A DNA stretch of 64,000 bases from Lapillicoccus jejuensis (GCF_006715055.1 NZ_VFMN01000001.1:1736001-1800000), one strand, 5' to 3'; positions 1 through 8,264 are shown, counted from the first letter of the stretch. Translations and numbers: made by a program. The notes: a model not told the origin generated them from the sequence alone.

Positions 1-647
1 GGTCCGACGGACGGGAGGGCGACCAGCCCGGCGGGACCCAGGTTGACGCTGCCGAAGACGACCAGCCCGGTCCCCGTCCCGACGACCGTCAGCGTCCGGG
101 TCGCGTCGGCGCCGGTCCGCACGGTGAGGCTCCCGGACTCCGGCAGGCCCGCCTGACGGCCGACCGGGGTGACGAGGACCTCGTCGGCCGTGCGGGGCCA
201 GCGCCCGGAGGTGAGGGCGGCCCGACCGTGCGCGTCGACGGCGCCGTCGACCCCGAGCACGTCGACGGGGACGTCGCGGCGGCCCTGGCGGGCCGTCACC
301 TGGCCCGAGCTGACGACTGTGACCCGGCCGCCCAGCAGCCGTCGCACCGCCTGGGCCTCGTGGCCGGTCGACCACCCGGGCAGCGGCTCGGTCGCGTCGT
401 GGTCGAGCACGAGGGCGGCGCCGGCCGAGCCGGTGTCGAGCGCGAGGCGCTCGTCGGCGGACAGCGAGCTGGTGGCCGCCAGGGTGGACACGACGACGAG
501 CGCGGCGACGGGGAGCAGGACGAGGACGCCGATGAGCAGGCTGCGTCCGCGGTGGCGACGGACGTCGCGCCGACCCATCCGCAGGGCCAGCCGCCAGGAC
601 GCGCGCCAGTCGGCTCCGGCCGGGCGGGCGCCGCGTCGCGAGGTCAC
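1..647 (-). CDS. ABC transporter permease (FtsX/MacB type), N-terminal part, truncated by window edge
   Basis: Translated directly from the minus strand: 215 residues are visible and the gene continues past base 1. After a basic N-terminus (about residues 1-35, MTSRRGARPAG...) comes one strong membrane segment (about 36-58, SLLIGVLVLLPVAALVVVSTL), then an extended extracytoplasmic region, as in the MacB/FtsX permease family. The GTG start at 647 is 7 nt after the ATPase stop, so it is the third gene of a PadR-ATPase-permease operon. It probably forms an export or lipoprotein-handling ABC complex with the upstream ATPase; the substrate is unknown. The start codon is inferred from spacing. Confidence 0.8.
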   Translation of the reverse strand, partial: MTSRRGARPAGADWRASWRLALRMGRRDVRRHRGRSLLIGVLVLLPVAALVVVSTLAATSSLSADERLALDTGSAGAALVLDHDATEPLPGWSTGHEAQAVRRLLGGRVTVVSSGQVTARQGRRDVPVDVLGVDGAVDAHGRAALTSGRWPRTADEVLVTPVGRQAGLPESGSLTVRTGADATRTLTVVGTGTGLVVFGSVNLGPAGLVALPSVG

Positions 648-654
648 GCCGCCC

Positions 655-1386
655 TCACCCGCGGCCGGGGACGGTCGCGAGCAGCGACTCCGGGCCGGTG
701 CTCGCGCCGGTCGAGTCGACGACGCGGCCGTCGCGCAGGAACACGACCCGGTCGGCCCAGGCCGCGTGCCGCGCCTCGTGGGTGACGAGCAGCCCCGCGG
801 CTCCCTCGTCGCACCGTCGGCGCAGCACGGCCAGGACCTCGTCGCCCGTCTCCGTGTCGAGCGCCCCGGTGGGCTCGTCGGCGAGGACGATCCGGCGGCG
901 CCCGACGAGGGCCCGGCAGATCGCGACCCGCTGCTGCTGCCCGCCGGACAGCTGGTCGGGGAACCGGTCGGCCAGCGCTCGCAGGCCCAGCTGGTCGAGG
1001 GCGTCGAGGGCCTGGCGGCGCGCGTGGCGGGCGCGGTCCCCGTCGAGCTCGAGCGGGAGCGCGACGTTCTCGGCGGCGGTGAGGCTGGGCACGAGGTTGA
1101 GGTCCTGGAAGACGACGCCGATCCGGCGCCGGCGCAGCCGGGCGAGGTCGCGTGCCGACAGCGACCCGGTGTCGGTCCCGTGGACGAGGACGCTGCCCGC
1201 CGTCGGCCGGTCGAGGGCGCCGGCCACCGTCAGGAGGGTCGACTTGCCGGAGCCGCTCGGGCCCATGACGGCGACGAGCTCGCCGAGGTGCAGGTCGAGG
1301 CTGACGCCGTCGAGGGCGCGGACGGCGGTGTCGCCGCTGCCGTGGACCCGCGAGACGCCGACGAGGGAGAGGGCGACCTCGCTCAT
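655..1386 (-). CDS. ABC transporter ATP-binding protein (LolD/MacB type)
   Basis: A 243-residue ATPase with all ABC motifs: Walker A GPSGSGKST (about 42-50), Q-loop VFQD (about 92-95), signature LSGGQQQR (146-153), Walker B IVLADEP (166-172) and an H-loop in VTHEA. The compact size and the GALDTETG segment after Walker B are typical of LolD/MacB/SalX-type ATPases that work with FtsX-like permeases, matching the permease directly downstream. Its ATG overlaps the PadR stop (ATGA at 1383-1386), indicating translational coupling. Energises export of an unknown substrate. Confidence 0.93.
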   Translation of the reverse strand: MSEVALSLVGVSRVHGSGDTAVRALDGVSLDLHLGELVAVMGPSGSGKSTLLTVAGALDRPTAGSVLVHGTDTGSLSARDLARLRRRRIGVVFQDLNLVPSLTAAENVALPLELDGDRARHARRQALDALDQLGLRALADRFPDQLSGGQQQRVAICRALVGRRRIVLADEPTGALDTETGDEVLAVLRRRCDEGAAGLLVTHEARHAAWADRVVFLRDGRVVDSTGASTGPESLLATVPGRG

Positions 1387-2009
1387 CGCCCGCCCCCTCG
1401 GACCGGCTCGGCCGGCTCCGGCGCGGGCACGGCCGCCGGCGCCGGGCCCTGGGCCGCCCGGCGGGCGAGCCGCGACTCGACGTGGTCGAGCCACCGCGCC
1501 TCGGCCTCCGCGGTGAACAGGTGGTGCTCGAGGACGAGCGACCAGGCCAGGTCGGCCGCCTCGGGGTCGCCGGGCACCCGGGCTTTGAGCCGGGTGAGGT
1601 CGCGCAGGTGGGTCAGGGTCGCCGTGCGCTGGGTCTGGACGACCTGCGCGACGTCGACGCCCGGCGCGGTCACCGCGAGGGCGAGCTTGATGACGAGCTC
1701 GTCGCGCGGCGCCCCCTCGCGGCTGACGGGAGTCGCCCACCAGCCCCGCGCCTCGCGCCGGCCCGCCTCGGTGAGCCCGTACGTCGTCCCGCCCGGTCCG
1801 GCGGGCTCGTCCCCCGCCGGGACCGGTCCGGTCGAGCCCCCGAGCGGCTCGACCAGCCCGTCCCGCTCGAGCCGGGCGAGGGTCGTGTAGACCTGTCCCA
1901 CGTTGAGCGGCCAGGTGCCGCCGGTGCGCGCCTCGAACTCGGCGCGCAGCCGGGCGCCGTACATCGGTTCCTCGTCGAGCAGCGCGAGGATGCCGTTGCG
2001 GACGGACAT
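1383..2009 (-). CDS. PadR family transcriptional regulator
   Basis: A 208-residue PadR protein. The N-terminal winged helix covers about residues 1-80 (ILALLDEEPMYGARLRAEFE, VYTTLARLERDGLV), followed by a helical C-terminal dimerisation domain. The ATG at 2009 was chosen over further upstream codons because the domain begins immediately there and because the reading frame upstream runs through two palindromes that look like its operator (2021-2033 and 2056-2068). As first gene of the operon with the ABC ATPase and permease it probably represses itself and the transporter, responding to a toxic ligand; that role is inference from family and context. Confidence 0.92.
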   Translation of the reverse strand: MSVRNGILALLDEEPMYGARLRAEFEARTGGTWPLNVGQVYTTLARLERDGLVEPLGGSTGPVPAGDEPAGPGGTTYGLTEAGRREARGWWATPVSREGAPRDELVIKLALAVTAPGVDVAQVVQTQRTATLTHLRDLTRLKARVPGDPEAADLAWSLVLEHHLFTAEAEARWLDHVESRLARRAAQGPAPAAVPAPEPAEPVRGGGR

Positions 2010-2020
2010 GCCGAACCCCC

Positions 2021-2068
2021 TATACCCGGTATACCGACTGGCGTGAGCGAGAGGGTATACCCGGTATA
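2021..2068. promoter_or_regulatory. Tandem PadR-type operator (two 13-bp palindromes)
   Basis: Two identical copies of the perfect dyad TATACCCGGTATA lie at 2021-2033 and 2056-2068, centres 35 bp apart, directly upstream of the PadR start (2009). The proximal copy would overlap a -10 region for the padR-ABC operon. AT-rich dyads of this form are typical PadR-family sites, so autoregulation is the likely role. Confidence 0.75.
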
Positions 2069-2082
2069 GGGGGCCGTCAAGA

Positions 2083-2124
2083 CGTCCGCACCGACGAGGC
2101 ACCGGTGCCTCGTCGGTGCGGACG
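2083..2124. repeat. 42-nt perfect intergenic palindrome, copy A
   Basis: Two perfect 21-nt arms with no loop between the quinone oxidoreductase stop (2131) and the PadR promoter. Outer arm CGTCCGCA/TGCGGACG and inner core GGCACCGGTGCC are shared with the elements at 53162-53203 and 54077-54118, which are also exactly 42 nt. It may act as a terminator for the minus-strand oxidoreductase gene although there is no U-tract. Confidence 0.85.
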
Positions 2125-2130
2125 CAGGGG

Positions 2131-3111
2131 TCAGGTGGTGAGCAGCAGCTTGCCGACGTGCGACGAGTCCTCCATGACCTGCTGGGCGCGGCCGGCCTCG
2201 GCGAGCGGGAACGTCCCGTGGACGATCGGCTTCACCGCGCCGCTCATGACCATCGGCCACACGTGCTCGCGCACCTGCGCGACGATCCCCGCCTTGGCCT
2301 CGAGCGAACGGCTGCGCAGCGCCGTCGCGTGCAGGGTGGCGCGCTTGGCGAGCATCGCGCCGAGGTCGACCTCGGCCTTGGTGCCGCCCTGCAGACCGAT
2401 GACGACGAGTCGGCCGTCGCGCGCGAGGACCTCGATGTTGCGGGCCAGGTACTTCGCGCCGATGACGTCGAGCACGACGTCGGCGCCGCGACCGTCCGTC
2501 TCCTCGCGCACCCGCGCGACGAAGTCGTCGTCGCGGTAGTTGACGAGGACGTCGGCGCCGAGCGCGCGGCACGCCTCGAGCTTCTCGGCCGACCCCGCGG
2601 TGACCGCGACCCGGGCGCCGAGCTGCCTCGCGACCTGGATGGCCATCGTCCCGATGCCGGAGGACCCGCCGTGGACCAGGAGGGTCTCGCCCTCGCGGAG
2701 GCGCGCGGTCATGACGAGGTTCGACCAGACCGTCGAGGCGACCTCCGGCAGCGCCGCCGCCTCGACGAGCCCGACCCCGTCGGGCACCGGCAGCAGCTGC
2801 CCGGCCGGGACGGCGACCCTCTCGGCGTACCCGCCGCCGCTCAGCAGCGCGCAGACCTCGTCGCCGACCCGCCAGCCGCCGGTGTCGCCCGCGCCGAGCG
2901 CGACGACGCGGCCGCTCACCTCCAGGCCGGGGTACGGCGACGCGCCGGGCGGCGGGTCGTAGAACCCCTGCCGCTGCATGACGTCAGCCCGGTTGACGCC
3001 GGCGGCGACGACCTCGACGAGGACCTCGCCGGCGTCGGGCTCGGGGTCGGGGACGTCGGCGAGAACGAGCGCGTCGGGGCCGCCGGGTTGCGGGACGGTG
3101 ATGGCCTTCAT
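2131..3111 (-). CDS. NAD(P)H:quinone oxidoreductase, PIG3/TP53I3 family
   Basis: A zinc-independent medium-chain dehydrogenase of 326 residues. The N-terminal GroES-like domain includes GVNRADVMQRQGFYDPPPGA (about 39-57), characteristic of the PIG3 branch; the Rossmann domain contains HGGSSGIGTMAIQ (147-159) for NADPH. Full length for the family. Likely reduces quinones or reactive carbonyls in the cytoplasm. Its ATG overlaps the stop of the preceding MobA-like gene (3108-3111), so the two are co-transcribed. Confidence 0.93.
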   Translation of the reverse strand: MKAITVPQPGGPDALVLADVPDPEPDAGEVLVEVVAAGVNRADVMQRQGFYDPPPGASPYPGLEVSGRVVALGAGDTGGWRVGDEVCALLSGGGYAERVAVPAGQLLPVPDGVGLVEAAALPEVASTVWSNLVMTARLREGETLLVHGGSSGIGTMAIQVARQLGARVAVTAGSAEKLEACRALGADVLVNYRDDDFVARVREETDGRGADVVLDVIGAKYLARNIEVLARDGRLVVIGLQGGTKAEVDLGAMLAKRATLHATALRSRSLEAKAGIVAQVREHVWPMVMSGAVKPIVHGTFPLAEAGRAQQVMEDSSHVGKLLLTT

Positions 3112-3680
3112 GCGTCCAACCTACGGCGGACGAGGTCGAGCGCGGCGGGGGTGTCGACGTCGAGGACGGGGTCCGCCCCGACGTCGAGCAGGCGGTACGG
3201 GACGGCGTCGAGCACGGCGCGCACCCGGCCGTCGCGGGGGTCGGCCGGCAGGGCCGCGCGCAGCGCCGCCGTCCGCCATGCGACGAGCAGCGGGTGCGCC
3301 CGGGCGTGCTCGAGCGCGGCAGCCACCGCCGCGACGTCGTACGGCGCCCCGTCGAGGGCCTGCGCGAGGGCGACCGCCCCGGGGGCGGCGAGCGGCATGT
3401 CGCCGCCGACGACGACGAGCGCCTCCGTGGTCACGGCCCCCGAGCCGGCCGCGATGCCGGCCAGCGGGCCGCCGCCCGGCGGCTCGTCGCGGACCCACGT
3501 GACGTCGCGCGGGAGCGGGCGACGCTCGCCGACCACGACGACCGCCCAGTCCGGCGGCAGGGTGTTGACGAGGTGCCCGAGCACCGTCGTCGCGCCGAGC
3601 GGCTCGGCGAGCTTGTCGGCGCCGTACCGGGTGGACGCGCCACCCGCGACGACGAGCGCCGTCACCGCACCACCGGTCAT
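3108..3680 (-). CDS. MobA-like nucleotidyltransferase (molybdenum cofactor guanylyltransferase family)
   Basis: A 190-residue NTP-transferase-fold protein with the N-terminal nucleotide-binding motif LVVAGGASTRYGADK (about 9-23) and the metal-site segment VVVGGDMPL. It resembles MobA/MocA proteins, which transfer GMP or CMP to molybdopterin, but no other Moco gene is nearby, so the acceptor is unproven. The ATG at 3680 has a good Shine-Dalgarno GGAGG 4 nt upstream. First gene of a two-gene operon with the quinone oxidoreductase. Confidence 0.82.
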   Translation of the reverse strand: MTGGAVTALVVAGGASTRYGADKLAEPLGATTVLGHLVNTLPPDWAVVVVGERRPLPRDVTWVRDEPPGGGPLAGIAAGSGAVTTEALVVVGGDMPLAAPGAVALAQALDGAPYDVAAVAAALEHARAHPLLVAWRTAALRAALPADPRDGRVRAVLDAVPYRLLDVGADPVLDVDTPAALDLVRRRLDA

Positions 3681-3718
3681 CGGTCCTCCTGAGCGTGGTC
3701 GGCGATAGCGTGCGGCGC

Positions 3719-4066
3719 ATGACCACGCCGCAGGACTCCCGTCCCGGGGAGCCGCTGCCGTCCTACCACCGCGACCCGGCGTCCGTCACGAACGCGCGCA
3801 CCGGTCCGGCCGTGGCGGCGTTCGTCGTCGGTGTCTTCTCGGTCGTCGCGGTGTGGCCGCTCGGGCCTCTCGCCATCGTCCTGGCCAACCGCGCCCTGCG
3901 CGCGGTCGACGCCGGTGAGGTGCCGGCGGACCAGCGCACCCTCGCCGTCGTGGGCCGGGTCCTCGGGATCGTCGGCACGGTCCTGCTCGGGCTCGCCGTC
4001 GTCGCGCTCGTCGTCGCGCTCGTGTTCTTCCTCGCCGTGGCCTCGCGCTCGCAGGCCGGGACCTGA
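3719..4066 (+). CDS. Small DUF4190-like membrane protein
   Basis: A 115-residue protein: polar N-terminus with Pro and Tyr (SYHRDPASVTNARTG), then two membrane segments (about 30-52 and 82-108) joined by a short cytoplasmic loop with RALRAVDAGEV. This is the DUF4190 pattern; function unknown. The ATG at 3719 is chosen because TAGCGT (3706-3711) lies 7 nt upstream and no Shine-Dalgarno is present, fitting a leaderless mRNA. It is convergent with the HxlR gene, 3 nt between stops. Confidence 0.75.
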   Translation: MTTPQDSRPGEPLPSYHRDPASVTNARTGPAVAAFVVGVFSVVAVWPLGPLAIVLANRALRAVDAGEVPADQRTLAVVGRVLGIVGTVLLGLAVVALVVALVFFLAVASRSQAGT

Positions 4067-4069
4067 TGC

Positions 4070-4420
4070 TCAGCGCTCGACGGCCTCCGGCAGCGCCGGC
4101 TGCACCTCGTAGACCGCGTCGATGAGCCCGACGACCGCGTCGGCGACGACCCGTCCCTGCTCGGTCAGGGCGTAGTCGACCCGCGGCGGGACGCTGCCGT
4201 GGTCGGTGCGGGCGACGAGGCCGTCGGCCTCGAGCGCCTTGAGGGTCTGGCTGAGCATCTTCTCGCTCACGCCGTCGACCCGGCGGCGCAGCTCGCCGAA
4301 GCGGTGCGACCCGTCGCGCAGGGCGGCGAGGGTGAGCGTGCCCCAACGACCGGTGACGACCTCGAGGGTCCGCCGGGACGGGCACCGGGTGCTGAAGACG
4401 TCGTACGCCGGCTGGTCCAT
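4070..4420 (-). CDS. HxlR family transcriptional regulator
   Basis: A 116-residue winged-helix protein: CPSRRTLEVVTGRWGTLTLAAL (about 13-34), FGELRRRVDGVSEKMLSQTLKALEADGLV (recognition region) and wing RVDYALTEQG, all diagnostic of HxlR/YtfH. A conserved Cys at about 13 could sense redox or electrophiles, as in the family members HypR and QorR. Shine-Dalgarno GGAGG precedes the ATG. It is divergent from an NAD(P)H-binding reductase, the classic arrangement for HxlR control of quinone or aldehyde detoxification. Confidence 0.92.
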   Translation of the reverse strand: MDQPAYDVFSTRCPSRRTLEVVTGRWGTLTLAALRDGSHRFGELRRRVDGVSEKMLSQTLKALEADGLVARTDHGSVPPRVDYALTEQGRVVADAVVGLIDAVYEVQPALPEAVER

Positions 4421-4449
4421 GGGTCCTCCTCACCGCAGAGGCTATCAGC

Positions 4450-4498
4450 GAGTTAGCACTAACCAAAAGTTGGTACTAACTCAGAGTGAGTGTACGGT
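4450..4498 (+). promoter_or_regulatory. HxlR-type operator and leaderless promoter
   Basis: A near-perfect inverted repeat spans 4450-4482 (arms GAGTTAGCACTAAC and GTTGGTACTAACTC, 12 of 14 paired, AAAA-type centre). The -10 TACGGT at 4493-4498 lies 7 nt before the ATG at 4506, so the dyad covers the -35 region and would block polymerase. The HxlR gene reads away on the other side. Confidence 0.75.
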
Positions 4499-4505
4499 CG
4501 GGCCC

Positions 4506-5363
4506 ATGACCACGATCGCCATCACCGCCGCCACCGGCCAGCTCGGCCGCCTCGTCCTCGACGCGCTGCTCACCCGCGTCCCCGCCTCCGACGTCGTCGC
4601 CGTCGTCCGCGACGGCGCCAAGGCCGCTGATCTCGCCGAGCGCGGGGTCGACGTCCGCGTCGCGTCGTACGACGACCCGGCGGCCCTCACCGCCGCCTTC
4701 GCCGGCGTCGACCGCCTGCTCTTCGTCTCGGGCAACGAGTTCGGCAGCCGCGAGCAGCAGCACCGCAACGTCGTCGCCGCCGCGAAGGAGGCCGGCGTCG
4801 GGCACGTGGCCTACACGAGCGTCCTCGCCGCCCCCACCTCGACGCTGCCCGTCGCGCCCGACCACGTCGTCACCGAGCAGGTCCTCGCCGAGAGCGGCCT
4901 GCCGCACACCTTCCTGCGCAACGGCTGGTACCACGAGAACTACCTCGGCGCGCCCGAGCAGGCCAAGGCCACCGGCACCGTGCTGACGAGCGCCGGCGAC
5001 GGCCGGGTCGCGAGCGCCGCCCGCGCCGACTACGCCGAGGCCGCCGCCGTCGTCCTCACCACGCCGGTCGCCGACCTGCCGGAGGTCTACGAGCTCTCCG
5101 GTGACGAGGCCTGGACGCAGGACGACCTCGCCGCCGTCCTCTCGCGCGTGACCGGCACGCCGGTGACCGTCACCCGCGTCGACGCCGACGGCCAGCGCGA
5201 GGCGCTGACCGCGGCCGGCGTCCCCGAGGGCGGCGTCTTCTTCGCCGTCGCGACCGACGCGGGCACCGCCCGCGGCGACCTGGCCCTGCAGACCGGCGAC
5301 CTGTCGCGCCTCATCGGCCGCCCGACCGCGACCCTCGAGCAGACCCTCCGTACGGCGTCCTGA
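4506..5363 (+). CDS. NAD(P)H-binding NmrA/QorB-type oxidoreductase
   Basis: A 285-residue atypical short-chain reductase. Dinucleotide motif AITAATGQLGRLV (about 5-17), followed by the NmrA/HSCARG-like fold and no catalytic YxxxK. It resembles E. coli QorB (NADPH:quinone reductase 2), which fits the divergent HxlR regulator. The ATG at 4506 has a -10 hexamer 7 nt upstream and no Shine-Dalgarno. Probably induced by electrophilic or quinone stress (inference). Confidence 0.88.
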   Translation: MTTIAITAATGQLGRLVLDALLTRVPASDVVAVVRDGAKAADLAERGVDVRVASYDDPAALTAAFAGVDRLLFVSGNEFGSREQQHRNVVAAAKEAGVGHVAYTSVLAAPTSTLPVAPDHVVTEQVLAESGLPHTFLRNGWYHENYLGAPEQAKATGTVLTSAGDGRVASAARADYAEAAAVVLTTPVADLPEVYELSGDEAWTQDDLAAVLSRVTGTPVTVTRVDADGQREALTAAGVPEGGVFFAVATDAGTARGDLALQTGDLSRLIGRPTATLEQTLRTAS

Positions 5364-5367
5364 CCCC

Positions 5368-5447
5368 GACCCCTGCGAATCGGATTCGCCGGGGTCGGCG
5401 CGGGTCACGACCCGAGCCGAGCGGACCGAATCCGATTCGCAGGGGTC
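5368..5447. terminator. 80-nt long-stem inverted repeat between convergent genes
   Basis: Perfect 21-bp arms (5368-5388 and 5427-5447; each contains GAATC-GATTC half-dyads) enclose a 38-nt loop that itself holds a 6-bp hairpin CGGGTC/GACCCG. The right arm runs into the stop codon of the aminotransferase. It lies between convergent genes and probably works as a bidirectional terminator, but no U-tract is visible. Confidence 0.75.
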
Positions 5448-6669
5448 AGTCGTCCTGGGAGTAGGTCTCGAGGAACTCGCCGATCCGCCCGATCGCCTCG
5501 GTGAGGACGTCCTCGTCCGGGAGGCAGACGAGCCGGAAGTGGTCCGGCGCGAACCAGTTGAACCCGGTGCCGTGGGTGACGAGCAGCTTCTTGGCCCGCA
5601 GCAGGTCGATGACGAAGCGCTGGTCGTCGTGGATCCGGTGCACCGCCGGGTCCAGTCGCGGGAAGCAGTACAGGGCGCCCCTCGGCGTGACGCACGAGAC
5701 CCCGTCGATCTTGTTGAGCAGGTCGGCGGCGAGCTGGGTCTGCTCGTAGAACCGGCCACCGGGGACGACGAGCTCGTGGATCGACTGGTAGCCGCCGAGC
5801 GCCGTCTGGATGGCGTGCTGGCCGGGGACGTTGGCGCACATCCGCATGTTGGCCAGCAGGGTCAGGCCCTCGAGGAAGTCGGCCGCCATGTGCTTGGGAC
5901 CGGACACCATGACCCAGCCGGCGCGGTAGCCGCACGCGCGATAGGCCTTGGACAGCCCCGAGAAGGTCAGGCACAGGACGTCGTCGCCGGCGAACGTCGC
6001 GACGTGGTGGTGGACCGCGTCGTCGAAGATGATCTTCTCGTAGATCTCGTCGGCCATGAGGACGAGCTGGTGCCGCCGGGCGATGTCCACGAGCCCGCGC
6101 ACCGTCGCCTCGCTGTAGACGGCACCGGTCGGGTTGTTGGGGTTGATGACGACGAGCGCGTGGGTGTTCGGGGTGATCTTGGCCTCGACGTCGGCGAGGT
6201 CGGGGTCCCACCCGTTCTCCTCGTCGCACCGGTAGTGCACCGGCGTCCCGCCGGCGAGGGTCACCGCGCCGGTCCACAGCGGATAGTCCGGCGCCGGCAC
6301 GAGCACCTCGTTGCCGTCGTCGACGAAGGCGGTGAGCACCATCGAGATGAGCTCGCTGACCCCGTTGCCGATGAAGACGTCGTCGACGACGACGTCGGTC
6401 AGCCCGCGCGACTGGTAGTACTGCGCGACCGCCGTGCGCGCCGAGTAGATCCCGCGGCTGTCGCTGTAGCCCTGCGCCTCGGGCAGGTGGCGGACCATGT
6501 CGGCGACGATGGCCTCGGGCGCCTCGAACCCGAACGGCGCCGTGTTGCCGATGTTGAGCTTGAGGATCTTGTGCCCCTCGGCCTCGAGCCGCTGGGCCTC
6601 CACGAGGATCGGTCCGCGCACGTCGTAGCGCACGCCCTGCAGCTTCCGGCTCTGGACGATCTCCCGCAT
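5446..6669 (-). CDS. PLP-dependent aminotransferase, AlaA (alanine transaminase) type
   Basis: A 407-residue fold-type I class I aminotransferase. Visible features: GNGVSELI (PLP phosphate side), NPNNPTGAVYS (about 176-186), DEIYEKIIFD, the Schiff-base lysine K241 in SGLSKAYR, and a C-terminal RLVCLP arginine motif. The opening REIVQSRKLQGVRYDVRGP and GNTAPFGFEAP are typical of AlaA-like alanine/glutamate transaminases and Rv0337c-type proteins. An alternative GTG start is 9 nt upstream at 6678, so the exact start is unsure. Confidence 0.9.
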   Translation of the reverse strand: MREIVQSRKLQGVRYDVRGPILVEAQRLEAEGHKILKLNIGNTAPFGFEAPEAIVADMVRHLPEAQGYSDSRGIYSARTAVAQYYQSRGLTDVVVDDVFIGNGVSELISMVLTAFVDDGNEVLVPAPDYPLWTGAVTLAGGTPVHYRCDEENGWDPDLADVEAKITPNTHALVVINPNNPTGAVYSEATVRGLVDIARRHQLVLMADEIYEKIIFDDAVHHHVATFAGDDVLCLTFSGLSKAYRACGYRAGWVMVSGPKHMAADFLEGLTLLANMRMCANVPGQHAIQTALGGYQSIHELVVPGGRFYEQTQLAADLLNKIDGVSCVTPRGALYCFPRLDPAVHRIHDDQRFVIDLLRAKKLLVTHGTGFNWFAPDHFRLVCLPDEDVLTEAIGRIGEFLETYSQDD

Positions 6670-6697
6670 GGCGACCACTGTCCCACCGAGCGACCGG

Positions 6698-8230
6698 TCA
6701 GCGGACGCGAGATCTCACGTGTCGGGCAGCGGTCCGCGCCACGAGCGCGAGCAGGACGAGGCTGAGCAGCACCATGAGCGGCGCCCCGACCGACGTGGTC
6801 GAGTACGCGAGCGAGTAGCCGCCGGGCAGCACGGCGACGGAGAGCGCGGCCGCGAGCAGCGCCAGCCCCGTGCCCGTACGACGCCCCGCCGCCTCCCGTC
6901 CGGTGTCGCGTCGGGTGTCGCGCCCGGGGTCGCCCGGCGCGAGCGCCGCGGCCAGCAGGGGCAGCGCCCACAGCAGGTACCACGGGTAGAACGACCCGGA
7001 CAGCAGCGCGACGGCGAGCACCGCCCAGCCGGCCCGCCGCAGGACCGCGGCCCGGTCGTCGCGGTGGTGCAGCGCCTGGACGAAGAGCACGACGAGCAGG
7101 ACGGCGAGGACGCCGTACGCGATGAGCCGCAGAAGGGCGGTGGCGCGGTCGGCGACCGCCGCCCCGTCGCCGCCGGCGGCGCTCGCGACCCACCCGGCGA
7201 CGGTCCCCCAGGCGGTCGGCACCGACAGCCACGTGCTCGCCAGACCCGGCGTCGACAGCGCCCGCACCCAGCCGAAGCCGAGCCCGCTCGCCAGGCTGAC
7301 CAGCGCGAACACCGCTGCGGCGGCGAGGGATCCGGCCACCGTCCGCCCCACGACCGCGGCCGTGGACCGCCCCGGGGCGGCCGCCCACAGCAGCGCGAGG
7401 AACGGGACGGCCACCGCGGCCGGGGCCTTGACCGCGGCGGCGAGCGCGACGACGACGAGGGCGCCGAGCCACCGCCGGTCGGCGGCGAGCAGCGCGGCGA
7501 GGACGAGCCCGGCCGCCATGAGCGCGTCGTTGTGGGCGCCGGAGACCAGGTGGGTCAGGCCCAGTGGGGCGAGGGCGCCGAGCCACCCGGCGCGGGCGGC
7601 GGCGGCCGGTCCCGCCCCGAGCCGGGCGGCCAGGGCGGGTACGGCGAGGACGAGCACGGCGACGGCGGCGACGGCGAGCAGCCGCAGCAGGAGCAGTGCG
7701 AGCAGCAGGTGGCCGCCGGAGAGCGCGGCGACGGCGCGGGCGAGGTCGAGGAAGACCGGCCCGTACGGCGCCGGGGTGTCCAGCCAGGTCCGCGCGACGC
7801 TCTCCACCCAGGGGGAGGGCAGACCCCGGACGCCCTGGGTGTAGGGGTCGCCGCCGGTGTGCAGCAGCAGGCCCTGGGCGGCGTACGACCACACGTCCCG
7901 GCTGAAGAGCGGCGCGCTGAGCACGAGCGGGGCGCCCCACCAGGCCGTCGTGACGCGCACCGCGCGGGCGGTGTCGAGCCGGTCGCGCAGCGCCCACCAC
8001 GCGTAGAGCAGGACGGCGGTGGCGAGGACGACGAGCAGGGCGGCGAGGTTCGACCCGCCCTCGGCGCGCCACGGGACCAGGCCCGGCCAGACGACGGGGG
8101 AGTACTCGTGCGGCACCGCCGCGCACCCCCACGAGGCGGCGGCGAGGACGAGCGAGGCGGCCGTGCCGGTCGCGCGCCAGGTGCGGGTGGACCCGCCGAC
8201 CTGCGACGGGCGCAGCTGCGGGAGGGCCAC
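6698..8230 (-). CDS. Polyprenol-phosphate-mannose-dependent alpha-1,6-mannosyltransferase, MptB-like
   Basis: A 510-residue polytopic GT-C glycosyltransferase with about twelve or more membrane segments. The first extracytoplasmic loop carries FSRDVWSYAAQG (about 109-120) with the acidic residue expected for catalysis, and GGDPYTQG (126-133); the C-terminal half has SGSFYPWYLLWALPLL. These match the MptB family that builds alpha-1,6-mannan cores of lipomannan and lipoarabinomannan in Corynebacteriales and related polymers in other Actinobacteria. GTG start at 8230 has TATGCT 6 nt upstream (leaderless). Divergent from a sulfotransferase. Confidence 0.82.
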   Translation of the reverse strand: MALPQLRPSQVGGSTRTWRATGTAASLVLAAASWGCAAVPHEYSPVVWPGLVPWRAEGGSNLAALLVVLATAVLLYAWWALRDRLDTARAVRVTTAWWGAPLVLSAPLFSRDVWSYAAQGLLLHTGGDPYTQGVRGLPSPWVESVARTWLDTPAPYGPVFLDLARAVAALSGGHLLLALLLLRLLAVAAVAVLVLAVPALAARLGAGPAAAARAGWLGALAPLGLTHLVSGAHNDALMAAGLVLAALLAADRRWLGALVVVALAAAVKAPAAVAVPFLALLWAAAPGRSTAAVVGRTVAGSLAAAAVFALVSLASGLGFGWVRALSTPGLASTWLSVPTAWGTVAGWVASAAGGDGAAVADRATALLRLIAYGVLAVLLVVLFVQALHHRDDRAAVLRRAGWAVLAVALLSGSFYPWYLLWALPLLAAALAPGDPGRDTRRDTGREAAGRRTGTGLALLAAALSVAVLPGGYSLAYSTTSVGAPLMVLLSLVLLALVARTAARHVRSRVR

Positions 8231-8236
8231 ACGGTC

Positions 8237-8257
8237 AGCATAGGTGGGTGCTACCTT
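8237..8257. promoter_or_regulatory. Divergent leaderless promoters (mannosyltransferase / sulfotransferase)
   Basis: The minus-strand -10 TATGCT occupies 8242-8237, 6 nt before the GTG at 8230. The plus-strand -10 TACCTT occupies 8252-8257, 7 nt before the GTG at 8265. The two hexamers are only 9 bp apart. Confidence 0.55.
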
Positions 8258-8264
8258 CCGACGC

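Noticed and set aside
169-1890. A 573-residue plus-strand open frame opposite the PadR/ABC genes
   Set aside because: Low-complexity Arg/Ala/Pro-rich translation, mirror of clear minus-strand genes with ABC and PadR motifs.
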